From Actinomycetes bacterium (GTDB lineage: Bacteria > Actinomycetota > Acidimicrobiia > Acidimicrobiales > Acidimicrobiaceae): a stretch of DNA of 32,837 nucleotides. The DNA is taken from NCBI GenBank assembly GCA_021786375.1, contig JAJYNL010000100.1, positions 1-32,837 on the forward strand, written 5' to 3'. Shown here piece by piece: positions 15,911 to 24,432 of the stretch. How positions within the stretch are numbered: the first letter of the stretch is position 1; every line of letters starts with the position of its first letter. Both the position numbers and the translations under genes were made by a program. The notes beneath the pieces were generated by a model that was not told where the DNA came from, did no database searches, and saw only the letters and a list, made by a program, of their open reading frames with translations.

Positions 15911-15929
15911 TTCACAGCTTGTGAAGCTG
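15911..15929. promoter_or_regulatory. Overlapping palindromes in the S53/pntAA divergent spacer
   Basis: TTCACA-GCT-TGTGAA (15911-15925) and CAGCTT-GTG-AAGCTG (15915-15929) are both perfect inverted repeats and share 11 bases. They lie in the spacer between the divergent S53 peptidase and the transhydrogenase operon, so a regulator bound here could affect either. The first resembles a CRP/FNR-type half-site arrangement but with the wrong spacing, so no regulator is named. Confidence 0.4.
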
Positions 15930-15998
15930 CGGACCGATGATACCTCTCGCCTGGGGGAATCTGTCGGCAGGGTACCTTTTGGAGTCCTTGGGGATCAC

Positions 15999-16017
15999 GC
16001 GCCGCTTCTTCCGGCGC
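15999..16017 (+). other. Hairpin in the pntAA leader
   Basis: GCGCCG (15999-16004) and CGGCGC (16012-16017) form a 6-base GC stem with a CTTCTTC loop about 105 bases ahead of pntAA. The rest of the spacer (15896-16123) shows no recognisable riboswitch or gene. No T tract follows, so this is at most an RNA leader structure. Confidence 0.25.
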
Positions 16018-16123
16018 CCGGCTTCCAACACCGCGCGATGCGCATAGCAATCGATAAGCAGACGCTGTGGCCTGCGGATTCGGTAGATTCTTTTTCAACC
16101 CAGAGTGAATGAGGTGAGGCTCG

Positions 16124-17236
16124 TTGAAAGTAGCCATTCCACGAGAGCGACAAGAGGGCGAAGCGAGAGTGGCCGCGACGCCGGACTCGGTGGCCAAGAT
16201 GGTGGCCAAGGGCCTGGACGTTTGGATAGAGGCCGGGGCAGGCGACTCGGCATATTTCGGAGACGCCGCCTATCGCGAGGCAGGGGCTAAGGTCGCTGCC
16301 GACGAGTCGGAGCTTTACCAGGATGCGGGTGTCGTCCTCAAGGTGTCGCCGCCCGGGGACGACGAGATCGCCAAGCTGCCCGACGGGATCACGCTTCTCT
16401 CCTTCATGCAGCTTGGACGGAATCCGCAGCTTCCGGAGAAGCTTGCGGCAAAGCGTGCGGTTGGGATCGCTCTAGAGTTGCTCCCCCGCATCAGCCGCGC
16501 GCAGTCGATGGACGCCCTCAGCTCCCAGGCCTCTCTTGCGGGATACAAGGCGGTACTGCTGGGTGCGGACCTGCTTACCAGGGTGATGCCGATGCAGATG
16601 ACCGCTGCGGGCACCTTGGTACCCGCCAAGGTGTTCGTGCTGGGTGCGGGAGTCGCCGGGCTGCAGTCCATCGCCACGGCCAAACGGCTCGGTGCCGTGG
16701 TCGAGGCGTTCGACGTCCGGCCGGCGGTGAAGGACGAGATCGAAAGCCTCGGTGCCAAGTTCGTCCAACTGGAGCTTGAGGCCGCGGAGGGCCAGGGTGG
16801 CTACGCCGCCGCCCAGACCGAGGAGTACCTGGCGCGCCAGCGCGAGATGCTAACCACGCATATTGCCGCCTCGGACCTGGTGATCACCACCGCTTCGATC
16901 CCCCTGGGCAGGGCCCCGACGCTGATCACCACGGCCATGGCCGAGTCCATGAAGCCAGGATCGGTGATAGTGGACCTGGCTGCGGAGACGGGCGGCAACT
17001 GCGAGCTGACCAAGCCGGGCGAGGAGATCGTCCACAATGGCGTGACCATCGTCGGCTTCACCAACCTCGCCTCGCGCATGGCCACACACGCCAGCCAGAC
17101 CTATGCGCGCAACCTTTTCAACCTGCTGGAGCTCATGGTCTCCGAGGGTGAGCTGAAGCTCGATTTCGAGGATGAGATCATCCGGGCCACTTGTATCACC
17201 AAGGACGGGGAGGTGCTGTGGAAGCCGCGGAGTTGA
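16124..17236 (+). CDS. pntAA: NAD(P) transhydrogenase, alpha subunit part 1 (domain I)
   Basis: This is the soluble NAD(H)-binding domain I of the proton-translocating transhydrogenase. The complex transfers hydride between NADH and NADP+ using the proton gradient. The 370-residue protein starts at TTG 16124 with GAGGTGAGG at 16111-16119. It opens with the AlaDH/PNT pattern KVAIPRERQEGEARVAATP, has PRISRAQSMDALSSQA (NAD-site loop), the Rossmann GAGVAGLQSIATAKRLGA ending in AFDVRP, and VIVDLAAETGGN. The membrane parts are encoded separately just downstream, giving the three-subunit form. An alanine dehydrogenase is related, but the neighbouring pntAB and pntB settle the call. Confidence 0.96.
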   Translation: MKVAIPRERQEGEARVAATPDSVAKMVAKGLDVWIEAGAGDSAYFGDAAYREAGAKVAADESELYQDAGVVLKVSPPGDDEIAKLPDGITLLSFMQLGRNPQLPEKLAAKRAVGIALELLPRISRAQSMDALSSQASLAGYKAVLLGADLLTRVMPMQMTAAGTLVPAKVFVLGAGVAGLQSIATAKRLGAVVEAFDVRPAVKDEIESLGAKFVQLELEAAEGQGGYAAAQTEEYLARQREMLTTHIAASDLVITTASIPLGRAPTLITTAMAESMKPGSVIVDLAAETGGNCELTKPGEEIVHNGVTIVGFTNLASRMATHASQTYARNLFNLLELMVSEGELKLDFEDEIIRATCITKDGEVLWKPRS

Positions 17237-17300
17237 GACAGTCCGCCCCTGGGCGAGTGCGCCTGAGATCGAAAAGTTCTGAAATCATAGGAGTTAATCA

Positions 17301-17603
17301 ATGAATAGCGCGATCATCGACTACGTGACGGTATTCGTCCTGAGCGCCTTCGTCGGGATCGAAGTCATCTCGAAGGTTCCGACCATCCTGCACACGCCGC
17401 TCATGTCCGGAAGCAACGCGATTCACGGCATTATCCTGGTCGGAGCCATCGCCGTCATGGCCGAGGCGCGGACGCCCTTGGCCGAGGTTCTCGGCTTCAT
17501 CGCCGTCATCATGGCCACCATCAACGTGGTGGGCGGCTTCGTGGTGACCGATCGGATGCTCGAGATGTTCCGGACGCGTAAGCAGACCGAGGCAAGCAAG
17601 TGA
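17301..17603 (+). CDS. pntAB: NAD(P) transhydrogenase, alpha subunit part 2 (membrane)
   Basis: This 100-residue integral membrane subunit carries the first helices of domain II. Three hydrophobic segments are visible (about residues 5-23, 33-53 and 60-82). The conserved IEVISKVPTILHTPLMSGSNAIHGI-type stretch at about residues 21-46 is typical of the family. AGGAG (17289-17293) precedes ATG 17301. The stop overlaps the pntB start by four bases, which couples translation of the two membrane subunits. Confidence 0.96.
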   Translation: MNSAIIDYVTVFVLSAFVGIEVISKVPTILHTPLMSGSNAIHGIILVGAIAVMAEARTPLAEVLGFIAVIMATINVVGGFVVTDRMLEMFRTRKQTEASK

Positions 17604-19021
17604 ACATACTGGCTTCCACGTCCTTCATCTCCCCCAATCTGCTTGCGATCATCTACCTGATCGCGGCGGTCACCTTCATCCTTGGCCTGAAAGGCCTTAG
17701 CTCTCCCAAGAGCGCCCGGCGCGGCAATGGCATCGCCGCGGTAGGTATGGCGGTGGCCATCCTCGTTAGCCTGACTCAGATCCACCCGAAGGCGACCCAG
17801 GTCATCCTGATCGTCATCGGGGTGGCCGTCGGTGCGATCGTCGGCGCTTTGAGCGCGCGCAAGGTGAAGATGACGGCCATGCCCCAGATGGTGGCGGCCT
17901 TCAACGGAGTCGGAGGCGGCGCGGCAGCCACGGTCGCCATCAGCGAGTACCTGCGCCTGGGGGTGGCGGGCCGTGGCGCGGCGGTCACCGCTGTCACCAC
18001 GGTCCTCTCGGTTGCCATTGGTGCTGTCAGCTTCGCGGGCTCGGTGATTGCATTCGCCAAGCTTCAGGAGATCCTGACCGGCGTACCTATCACTTACAAG
18101 GGCCAGCAGGTGGTGAACGGCATCCTCGTGCTGGGCATCCTGGGAATTGCCGTCTACCTGGTCGCCGTGGGTACCGGCACCGCACTGCTCGGTATTCTGC
18201 TGATACTTGCACTCATACTCGGCGTGGCGTTCGTCCTGCCGATCGGCGGGGCGGACATGCCGGTGGTGATCTCGCTGCTCAATGCTTTCACCGGCCTGGC
18301 CGTCGCGGCCAGCGGCTTCGTGCTGGGCAACACCGTGCTCATCGTGGGCGGCACGCTGGTGGGCGCCTCAGGTACCTTCCTTACCAAGATGATGTCCGAC
18401 GCAATGGGCCGTTCGCTCGGCAACGTCCTCTTCGCCGCGGTTGGAAAGCCGACCGAGAGCGGTGCGGGCCCGGCCGGAGCTACGGACCAGACTGTACGAT
18501 CCGGGACTCCGGACGACATTGGCGTGATGCTCGCATACTCCAATCGGGTCATCATCGTTCCGGGGTACGGCCTGGCTGTCGCCCAGGCGCAACACGCTGC
18601 CCGGGATCTGGCACGGGCGCTGGAGGCCAAGGGTGTCGAGGTATCCTACGCCATCCATCCGGTGGCCGGCCGCATGCCGGGGCATATGAACGTCCTACTG
18701 GCGGAAGCTGACGTGCCGTATGAGCAGCTCAAGGAGATGGACGAGATCAACGACGACTTCCGCAATACCGACGTGACTCTGGTGGTCGGGGCGAACGACG
18801 TTGTCAATCCATCGGCGCGTAATGAGGCTTCGAGCCCGATCTACGGCATGCCGATCCTGAACGCCGACCAGTCCAAGACCATCGTCTTCATGAAGCGCTC
18901 GATGCGTCCTGGCTTCGCCGGCGTCGACAACCCGCTCATGTACGACCCCAAGACCATCATGCTCTTTGGCGATGCCAAGGACTCGCTGATCAAGCTGGTG
19001 GCCGCGGTCAAGGCCGCCTAG
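17600..19021 (+). CDS. pntB: NAD(P) transhydrogenase, beta subunit
   Basis: The beta subunit forms the rest of the proton channel (domain II) and the NADP(H)-binding domain III. The 473-residue protein has about eight or nine hydrophobic helices in its first 270 residues, with the conserved PQMVAAFNGVGGGAAA motif. A short linker follows, then domain III with VIIVPGYGLAVAQAQH (the nucleotide-binding loop), HPVAGRMPGHMNVLLAEA, VVGANDVVNPSA and MKRSMRPGFAGVDNP. It starts at GTG 17600, overlapping the pntAB stop as GTGA. The membrane NADPH supply it gives suits an aerobic, biosynthetically busy cell. A strong terminator follows at once. Confidence 0.97.
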   Translation: MNILASTSFISPNLLAIIYLIAAVTFILGLKGLSSPKSARRGNGIAAVGMAVAILVSLTQIHPKATQVILIVIGVAVGAIVGALSARKVKMTAMPQMVAAFNGVGGGAAATVAISEYLRLGVAGRGAAVTAVTTVLSVAIGAVSFAGSVIAFAKLQEILTGVPITYKGQQVVNGILVLGILGIAVYLVAVGTGTALLGILLILALILGVAFVLPIGGADMPVVISLLNAFTGLAVAASGFVLGNTVLIVGGTLVGASGTFLTKMMSDAMGRSLGNVLFAAVGKPTESGAGPAGATDQTVRSGTPDDIGVMLAYSNRVIIVPGYGLAVAQAQHAARDLARALEAKGVEVSYAIHPVAGRMPGHMNVLLAEADVPYEQLKEMDEINDDFRNTDVTLVVGANDVVNPSARNEASSPIYGMPILNADQSKTIVFMKRSMRPGFAGVDNPLMYDPKTIMLFGDAKDSLIKLVAAVKAA

Positions 19022-19031
19022 AGGTTGCCGG

Positions 19032-19067
19032 AAGGCCCCCTCCGGCGCTCGTGCCGGAGGGGGCCTT
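19032..19067 (+). terminator. Strong intrinsic terminator after pntB
   Basis: AAGGCCCCCTCCGGC (19032-19046) and GCCGGAGGGGGCCTT (19053-19067) form a perfect 15-base stem with a 6-base loop, followed by CTTGTCT. It lies 11 bases after the pntB stop. This is the clearest terminator in the window and closes the transhydrogenase operon. Confidence 0.93.
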
Positions 19068-19105
19068 CTTGTCTCGGGCGGGCATCGGCTCCAATTCCGG
19101 TACGG

Positions 19106-19119
19106 CCTGGGTCACCAGG
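19106..19119. promoter_or_regulatory. Operator-like inverted repeat before the acyl-CoA dehydrogenase gene
   Basis: CCTGG-GTCA-CCAGG is a perfect 5-base inverted repeat located about 10 bases upstream of TATAGGAT (19129-19136), which resembles a -10 box. Together they suggest a repressor-controlled promoter for the acyl-CoA dehydrogenase, as is common for TetR-regulated fadE genes. No regulator gene is adjacent. The assignment is by eye. Confidence 0.35.
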
Positions 19120-19177
19120 TCAGCGGGGTATAGGATTCGGTTGGTCGGTAATGGTTTTGAGCTGGACGAGTGGTGTA

Positions 19178-20386
19178 ATGGATTTTGAACTGAGCCCGAA
19201 GGCGAAGGATCTTCGCGAGCGACTGCTTGCGTTCATGGAAGAATCGGTCTACCCGGCGGAGGCGGTGTACGAGGAGCAGATGCGTTCTGCGGGCGACCCT
19301 CATTTCCACCCGCCGGTCATCGAGGAACTGAAGGCGAAGGCGCGTACCAGGGGGCTGTGGAACCTCTTTCTTCCTCACAAGACCGAGTGGACCGACGGCC
19401 TGTCCAACCTGGACTATGCGCCGCTGGCCGAGATCACCGGGATGAGCCACTTGGCTCCCGAGGCGCTCAATTGCGCCGCACCCGATACAGGCAACATGGA
19501 GATTCTCACCATGTTCGGCAGCGACGAGCAGAAGGCGCAGTGGCTCAGGCCTCTTCTGGAGGGGGAGATCCGCTCCTGCTTTTCGATGACCGAGCCGGAG
19601 GTCGCATCCTCCGACGCCACCAACATCCGTTGTTCGATCACCCGTGACGGAGACAGCTACGTGATCAACGGGCGTAAGTGGTGGTCCTCGGGCGCATCCT
19701 CCGAGCGTTGCAAGGTGGCGATCGTGATGGGGAAGACCAATCCCGACGCCCCTACCTATCGCCAGCAGTCGATGATCCTTGTCCCGCTGGACACGCCCGG
19801 AGTGACGAGGGTGCGAGATCTGACCGTCTTCGGTTACGAGGATCGCGAGGGCCATGGCGAGATCCTCTACGACAACGTCCGCGTTCCCGCTTCGAATCTC
19901 CTGGGGGAGGAGGGTGGCGGCTTCGCCATCGCCCAAGCGCGCCTTGGGCCGGGACGGATACACCACTGCATGCGCTCAATCGGTGCCGCGGAGCGGGCGC
20001 TACGGCTGATGTGCGAGCGCGCGAGCCAACGGGTGGCCTTTGGCCGCGCCTTGGCTGAGCAAGGGGTGATCCAAAGCTGGATCGCTGACTCGCGCATCGA
20101 GATCGATCAGGCACGCCTGCTGACACTGAACGCGGCATGGCTGATGGACACGGTCGGCAATAAGGGTGCCAGGACGGAGATCTCCGAGATCAAGGTGGTG
20201 GCGCCAAACGTCGCGCTACGGGTGATAGACCGCGCGATCCAGGTCTTTGGCGGCGCCGGCGTCTCTCAGGACACCCCACTCGCGCGTATGTACGCCGGTC
20301 AGCGCACCCTGCGCCTGGCCGATGGCCCTGACGAAGTGCACCGAATGACCATAGCCCGCCGCGAACTACGGAAGTATCAGGGCTGA
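19178..20386 (+). CDS. Acyl-CoA dehydrogenase, ACAD10/11-like clade
   Basis: This FAD enzyme introduces a double bond in acyl-CoA during fatty-acid breakdown. ATG 19178 gives 402 residues, the normal length, beginning [17 protein letters not shown] longer frame upstream runs through the terminator region and is rejected; ATG 19151 is a possible alternative. Visible signatures are [18 protein letters not shown] (FAD/acyl binding), [10 protein letters not shown], the helical [29 protein letters not shown] and the C-terminal DGPDEVHR, which together mark the ACAD10/11-type actinobacterial FadE group. Substrate chain length cannot be read. It is a single-gene unit between a terminator upstream and a weak hairpin downstream. 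Confidence 0.94.
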   Translation: MDFELSPKAKDLRERLLAFMEESVYPAEAVYEEQMRSAGDPHFHPPVIEELKAKARTRGLWNLFLPHKTEWTDGLSNLDYAPLAEITGMSHLAPEALNCAAPDTGNMEILTMFGSDEQKAQWLRPLLEGEIRSCFSMTEPEVASSDATNIRCSITRDGDSYVINGRKWWSSGASSERCKVAIVMGKTNPDAPTYRQQSMILVPLDTPGVTRVRDLTVFGYEDREGHGEILYDNVRVPASNLLGEEGGGFAIAQARLGPGRIHHCMRSIGAAERALRLMCERASQRVAFGRALAEQGVIQSWIADSRIEIDQARLLTLNAAWLMDTVGNKGARTEISEIKVVAPNVALRVIDRAIQVFGGAGVSQDTPLARMYAGQRTLRLADGPDEVHRMTIARRELRKYQG

Positions 20387-20394
20387 AGCACCCG

Positions 20395-20422
20395 GGCCCG
20401 AGCTTGGAGGCCTGTTCGGGCC
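20395..20422. terminator. Weak hairpin between convergent genes
   Basis: GGCCCGA (20395-20401) and TCGGGCC (20416-20422) form a 7-base stem followed by TTTGGG. It lies just after the acyl-CoA dehydrogenase stop in the 154-base gap before the convergent nitrilase gene. The T tract is short, so it is only a possible terminator. Confidence 0.4.
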
Positions 20423-20540
20423 TTTGGGCTCCTTGCTCCCGGCCGCGGGCATGGGCACACAGCTCGATGCCTTGCTCTCGACCCGCTCTATTCGTAGCCG
20501 ACCGTGGCGGTTGCCGCTCGTTGGATTGCTGACGGCGGAA

Positions 20541-22127
20541 TCAGCCGGTGTAGAGCCATGGCTTGCGCTGGCGCAGATACGGGCGTCGTGCCAGGGTAGC
20601 GGTTGCCGCCGGAGCAGTTTGCGGACCGAAGGCAAGACGCCCCACCCACCCAGCTTTGTCGGCGACCGTCTCGTAGAAGGGGTAGGCGAGCATGTCGGGT
20701 CCGTACACCCCGGCTTCCTCGAGTGGCATGGGTGCGCCGGAGACGGAGATGGCGATGGCGATGTTGTTCTCGCCCGCTCTCAGCCGGGACCGGTTCACCG
20801 TGTCCATCTGAGGGTGGTCATCCGAGGGCGGCAGGGGAATGACACTCGCAGCCCGCGGTTCGGGGCTGCGCGCGCTGGAGGTGTCCGCGCTCACCAGTGC
20901 CACGGATGCGCCCTCGACCGCCGCGCGCCGTGTGGGTACCCAGTCGTCCAGCTCGTGGCCGCAGAGGAGTTCGACGCGAAGGCCCGTCGAGGATGCGGCC
21001 TTGGCCTGGCTTCGGGTATCGGGCCATGCCGAGCTGGCAATCAGGCGCTCCAGGCCTTGCGGGCCTTCCAGGACTTGGCCGAGCAGCACCTCTTCGTAGC
21101 CGAGGCGGCCGGCGATGCTCCTGGCGGCTCGGGCCAGGATGTCGTCGCCCCCGTGGTCGGTGCGGGTGGCGAGAGGGAGAGCCACCAGGAGCGTAGCGCA
21201 GCTGGCTGGGCCACGCAGGTTCTCGGCGAGGAGCCTCTCAACGCGAGACAGACCCTCGGCCGAGTACTCGTGGTCGGCCATGCGCATCGCCGCCAGGTCG
21301 AAGCGGAGGTCGGGCTGCTCGGCGATGGCGAGCGGCGCGCGCAAGGCAAGGTCGGCGGGTTCGAACGCCTGCAGCGAGAGCTGCAGGGAGGCGGGAATCC
21401 CGGCCGTACTCCGCTCGGGGGCACGGGATATTTCGGCCGATACGATTCCGTCGCCGGCATCCAGTGCGGCCAGGAGCTTTCCATCGGGTGAGATGATGCA
21501 GCTGCCGCCGGAGAAGTTCACTCCCGCTTCGACTCCGGCCAGGTCCGCCGCCACCAGGTAGCGGCCGGCCTCTCGCGCCCGGCCCAGCCAGACGAAAGAC
21601 GGCGCCTTTTCCTCGACCCAAGCGGTGGGAAGGCAAAGAAGGTCGTAGTGGCGCTGCCGTGCGGCGATCTCGGGGAACTCCACATCCGCGCAGATCGCGA
21701 TGGTTGCGACCAGGCCGTCGACCTCGAAGTACGGGCCGAGCTCGTTACCGTCGACCGCCCAGGTGGTGTCGGCCACGAATGGGTGGACCTTTCGGTAACG
21801 GGCAAGCAGCCCCTCTGGGCCGACGGCAGCCGCCGCGTTGTGAAGGGTCCGGGTGTTGGGATCGTGCTCCATGTACCCGTAAACGGCGACTGCGCCGTAG
21901 CGGGCGCAGAGGGCGCCGATCCGTTGATAGGTCTCGCCCATGACCGGCTGGGCGAATGGAGCGGCTTCCTCGGGTGAGGAGAACAGGTAGCCGGTCGCAA
22001 ACATCTCCGGCAATACCACCAGGCGGCAGCCGTCCCGCATCAAGGCTTCGGCGCCGGAAAGTGCTCGGGCCATGTTGGACTCGTAGTCGCCTGCGACCTG
22101 GCGGAGTTGAACCGCGCCGACCTTCAT
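20541..22127 (-). CDS. Carbon-nitrogen hydrolase (nitrilase superfamily) with a degenerate second domain
   Basis: Nitrilase-superfamily enzymes hydrolyse amide, carbamoyl or nitrile C-N bonds through a Glu-Lys-Cys site. In this 528-residue protein the first domain (about 1-260) is complete: Glu41 in VVLPEMF, Lys113 in YRKVHPF and Cys146 in ICADVEFPE. Residues about 275-515 look like a second copy of the fold. They show an AAMRMAD start, LLVALPLAT where Leu319 replaces the catalytic Glu, a retained Cys389 in LLCGHELDD, and RAGENNIAIAISVSG resembling the RARE-x(n)-A-N strand. The usual single-domain length is about 260-300. It is the last gene of an operon with an NCS1 permease and an XRE-cupin regulator. 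The amide substrate is unknown. Confidence 0.88.
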   Translation of the reverse strand: MKVGAVQLRQVAGDYESNMARALSGAEALMRDGCRLVVLPEMFATGYLFSSPEEAAPFAQPVMGETYQRIGALCARYGAVAVYGYMEHDPNTRTLHNAAAAVGPEGLLARYRKVHPFVADTTWAVDGNELGPYFEVDGLVATIAICADVEFPEIAARQRHYDLLCLPTAWVEEKAPSFVWLGRAREAGRYLVAADLAGVEAGVNFSGGSCIISPDGKLLAALDAGDGIVSAEISRAPERSTAGIPASLQLSLQAFEPADLALRAPLAIAEQPDLRFDLAAMRMADHEYSAEGLSRVERLLAENLRGPASCATLLVALPLATRTDHGGDDILARAARSIAGRLGYEEVLLGQVLEGPQGLERLIASSAWPDTRSQAKAASSTGLRVELLCGHELDDWVPTRRAAVEGASVALVSADTSSARSPEPRAASVIPLPPSDDHPQMDTVNRSRLRAGENNIAIAISVSGAPMPLEEAGVYGPDMLAYPFYETVADKAGWVGRLAFGPQTAPAATATLARRPYLRQRKPWLYTG

Positions 22128-22178
22128 CGCTCTCCATCTATCCCGGGGGCGCGGCGTTCCACGTCCAAGGTTCTCATT

Positions 22179-22793
22179 TCAGGCTTGTGCTTGAGGGTCG
22201 CTCGAGGCCACCTGGGCATAGCTGAGCGGATCCGCCAAGGCCGGGGCGATGATCCACACCAGCCTGGCTCCAGAGTTGTGAGAGGTGTTGCGCCAGGTGT
22301 GGGGTGCCTGCGCATCGAAGGTCACGGCGTCGCCCGGCCCGAGCAGGATGGATCTTCCCGCCACGCGGAATTCGACCTCACCCTCGAGCACGTAGCAGAC
22401 TTCGCAGTCGCTGGCTATCGAGTAGAGTTCCTCGCCCCCTGAGCCCCCGGGGGCGGCGATGGTCTCTATTACGGTTATCCGCTCTTCGTGCGCCGCCGTG
22501 AGCAGCGTGTCGCTCACCGCCTCTCCCGGCATGACCGTCTGAGGCCGGTCGGAGGCGCGGATGAGCGTGATGCGCGGCTCCTTGAAGAGCATCTCCATGG
22601 TCAGCCCGACCGCCTCGCAAAGGGCGATCAGGCTGACCACTGATGGGCTGGTGTCGTCCCGCTCCACCCGGGATATGAAACCTTTGGAGAGACCGCTTCG
22701 CTCCGCTACCTCGGTCAGGCTCAGCTGACTGGCTTCGCGGGCATGCCGAAGTCGGGTTCCTATCGGGAAGGAGCGGGACGGGCCGCCATTCAT
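22179..22793 (-). CDS. XRE-family regulator with C-terminal cupin domain
   Basis: This is a DNA-binding repressor or activator whose cupin domain usually senses a small metabolite. The 204-residue protein has an N-terminal helix-turn-helix (about residues 12-66, with LRHAREASQLSLTEVAERSG, GFISRVERD, SPSVVSLIALC). A cupin_2 barrel follows at about 125-195 (EELYSIASDCEVCYVLEGEVEF, LGPGDAVTFDAQAPHTWRN). Proteins of this type include PuuR-like polyamine and amino-acid catabolism regulators. Its start overlaps the permease stop (ATGA), so it is translationally coupled to the transporter. It most likely controls this operon and the divergent ureohydrolase through sites in 24236-24432. Confidence 0.93.
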   Translation of the reverse strand: MNGGPSRSFPIGTRLRHAREASQLSLTEVAERSGLSKGFISRVERDDTSPSVVSLIALCEAVGLTMEMLFKEPRITLIRASDRPQTVMPGEAVSDTLLTAAHEERITVIETIAAPGGSGGEELYSIASDCEVCYVLEGEVEFRVAGRSILLGPGDAVTFDAQAPHTWRNTSHNSGARLVWIIAPALADPLSYAQVASSDPQAQA

Positions 22794-24235
22794 CCGAAGG
22801 TGGCCTCCAGGAGCCTCTGGCTCTCCGCGACCGCGGTCGCCTCATGGCTCGTGTCCAGGCTTCGTGTGACTATGAAGTAGGTGATTGCTGTTGCTGCCAA
22901 CCCGACCAGCCAGGAAATGTCCGTGCCCGAAAGCGCCTTTGCGACAGGGCCAGTGTAGCTGAAGCTGCCCAACTGAGGGAGGACCATGAAGGGGATCTCG
23001 AAAATGAACCCCACCGCATAGGCGACGAGTCCGCGCCAATTCCACTTGGAGTAGATGCCCTCCGGATCGAAGAGGTGGGTAATGGCGTAGTGGCCGCGGC
23101 GCACGAAGAAGAAGTCCATGAGGTTGGTGGCGGTCCACGGGATAAGCAGGTAGAGCATGAGGGTGAGAGCGGTAAAGACCGTGTTCACGGCACTGGTGGT
23201 GATGGAGAGCCCGACCAGGTACCACACCACCGTGAGGCCGAGGATCGACACCACTCTGACGGTGCGGGTCGGCTTGAGCTTTTTGAAGGCATCGATGGCC
23301 GTGAGCAAGGTGAGCGAGCCGCCATAGGCGTTCATTCCCATGGTCGCGGCCAGCGCCGCGGCTGAGAATAGGGCGGTGACCGATCCGAGGCCGCTGAAAA
23401 CGTTGTTGCCCGCGGTCTTGAGCCCGACCAGTCCGTCGCTCGCCCCCAGACTGACTGCAAGCCATGCGCCGACGGAGATCAACCAGATGGCGGCCAGCGA
23501 GGCGCCGAGGAACACCGAGGCGATGATGGAACGGCTGTCGGTCTCCTCGGGCAGGTAGCGCGAGTAATCCGAGACGTAGGGAGCATAGGTGATGTTGTAG
23601 GCCGCAGTTGCGGAAAATTCAGCCATGAACGCCACCATGCTGAAGCCGTAATGGCCCTTGGGGTGGCCGCCGCCGGCATGTCCGGTGACGATGCCGATGG
23701 TCACGATGGTGACCAGCGGGAGCGAGATGTAGAGGAGGATGCGGAAGACCCGGTGGACCCAGTCGTGGCCGTAGATGGCCAGGATCGCGGCCAGGACGGC
23801 GGATCCGATGGCGATGAGGCCGGCATTCCAGTGGTAGGCGCCCGCCAAGCCCTGGGAGAGCAGAACCTGATCGGTGATGTTGAAGGCCAGGTAGGTGAAG
23901 AGCGCCGCGAAGAGGGCCACGATGACTCCGCGGTAGCCGAATTGCGCCCGGGACTGGATCATCTGTGGAAGTCCCAGGCGAGGCCCCTGCGAACCGTGGA
24001 AGGCCATGAAGATGGTTCCGGCGGTGATGCCAAGAACGGCCGCGATGATGGTCCACCCGATCGAGAGGCCCAGCGATGGCCCGATGAATCCGATCGGGAT
24101 GGTGAAGTACTGGAAGTTGCCGAGGAACCACAGGGGCCCTTGGTGCCAGATCTTGCCACGTCTTTCCTTGTTCGGCACCCAGTCGATCGAGCGTACTTCG
24201 ATCCCTTTGGGTGCCGAAGGAGCCGTTTCGTTCAT
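22790..24235 (-). CDS. NCS1-family transporter (cytosine/purine/allantoin/hydantoin type)
   Basis: NCS1 proteins are 12-helix sodium or proton symporters for nucleobases, hydantoins, allantoin and related compounds. The 481-residue protein carries the family hallmark GPRLGLPQMIQSRAQFGYRG (about residues 83-102). It also has a W-x-x-x-x-N-x-x-YFTIP entry near helix 1, many hydrophobic helices and the NLMDFFFVRRGHYAI motif near residue 365. GGAGG lies five bases before ATG 24235. It is the first gene of the operon with the regulator and the nitrilase-family enzyme, so it probably imports their substrate. Which compound it carries cannot be told from sequence. Confidence 0.94.
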   Translation of the reverse strand: MNETAPSAPKGIEVRSIDWVPNKERRGKIWHQGPLWFLGNFQYFTIPIGFIGPSLGLSIGWTIIAAVLGITAGTIFMAFHGSQGPRLGLPQMIQSRAQFGYRGVIVALFAALFTYLAFNITDQVLLSQGLAGAYHWNAGLIAIGSAVLAAILAIYGHDWVHRVFRILLYISLPLVTIVTIGIVTGHAGGGHPKGHYGFSMVAFMAEFSATAAYNITYAPYVSDYSRYLPEETDSRSIIASVFLGASLAAIWLISVGAWLAVSLGASDGLVGLKTAGNNVFSGLGSVTALFSAAALAATMGMNAYGGSLTLLTAIDAFKKLKPTRTVRVVSILGLTVVWYLVGLSITTSAVNTVFTALTLMLYLLIPWTATNLMDFFFVRRGHYAITHLFDPEGIYSKWNWRGLVAYAVGFIFEIPFMVLPQLGSFSYTGPVAKALSGTDISWLVGLAATAITYFIVTRSLDTSHEATAVAESQRLLEATFG

Positions 24236-24254
24236 CTTCCCCTCCGCAGTGGTG

Positions 24255-24296
24255 TTAGTGTTTCCATATACTAAACAAAGGTTGCACTGATGGTAA
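24255..24296 (-). promoter_or_regulatory. Permease-operon promoter with overlapping operator-like repeat
   Basis: On the minus strand TTACCA (24291-24296) and TAGTAT (24268-24273) stand 17 bases apart, a reasonable sigma-70-type pair. TTAGT (24255-24259) and ACTAA (24270-24274) form an inverted repeat that overlaps the -10 box. A regulator bound there would block transcription. The obvious candidate is the XRE-cupin protein of the same operon. The assignment is by eye. Confidence 0.45.
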
Positions 24297-24331
24297 CAGT
24301 GTTCGTACCCATCGAGTGCCGAAAAACGAAG

Positions 24332-24341
24332 TTTTGCAAAA
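24332..24341. promoter_or_regulatory. TTTTGCAAAA palindrome in the permease/ureohydrolase spacer
   Basis: A perfect 10-base palindrome lies near the middle of the 197-base divergent spacer between the permease operon and the ureohydrolase gene. Its AT content contrasts with the surrounding DNA. It may be a second operator serving both directions, about 90 bases from the ureohydrolase start. Confidence 0.4.
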
Positions 24342-24432
24342 TCGCAGGTAGAGCGGTGCGCATTCCGTAGCTGCTCGGACTGCTACCGTACCGGAGTACG
24401 CTGCCGGGCGGCGTAATTGGAAGGGGAGCGAG

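Noticed and set aside
15896-16123. Riboswitch in the pntAA leader
   Set aside because: Only one small GC hairpin is visible; no known aptamer pattern.
19025-19177. Longer N terminus of the acyl-CoA dehydrogenase
   Set aside because: The extra frame is made of the pntB terminator and promoter DNA and is absent from the family; ATG 19178 gives the normal start.
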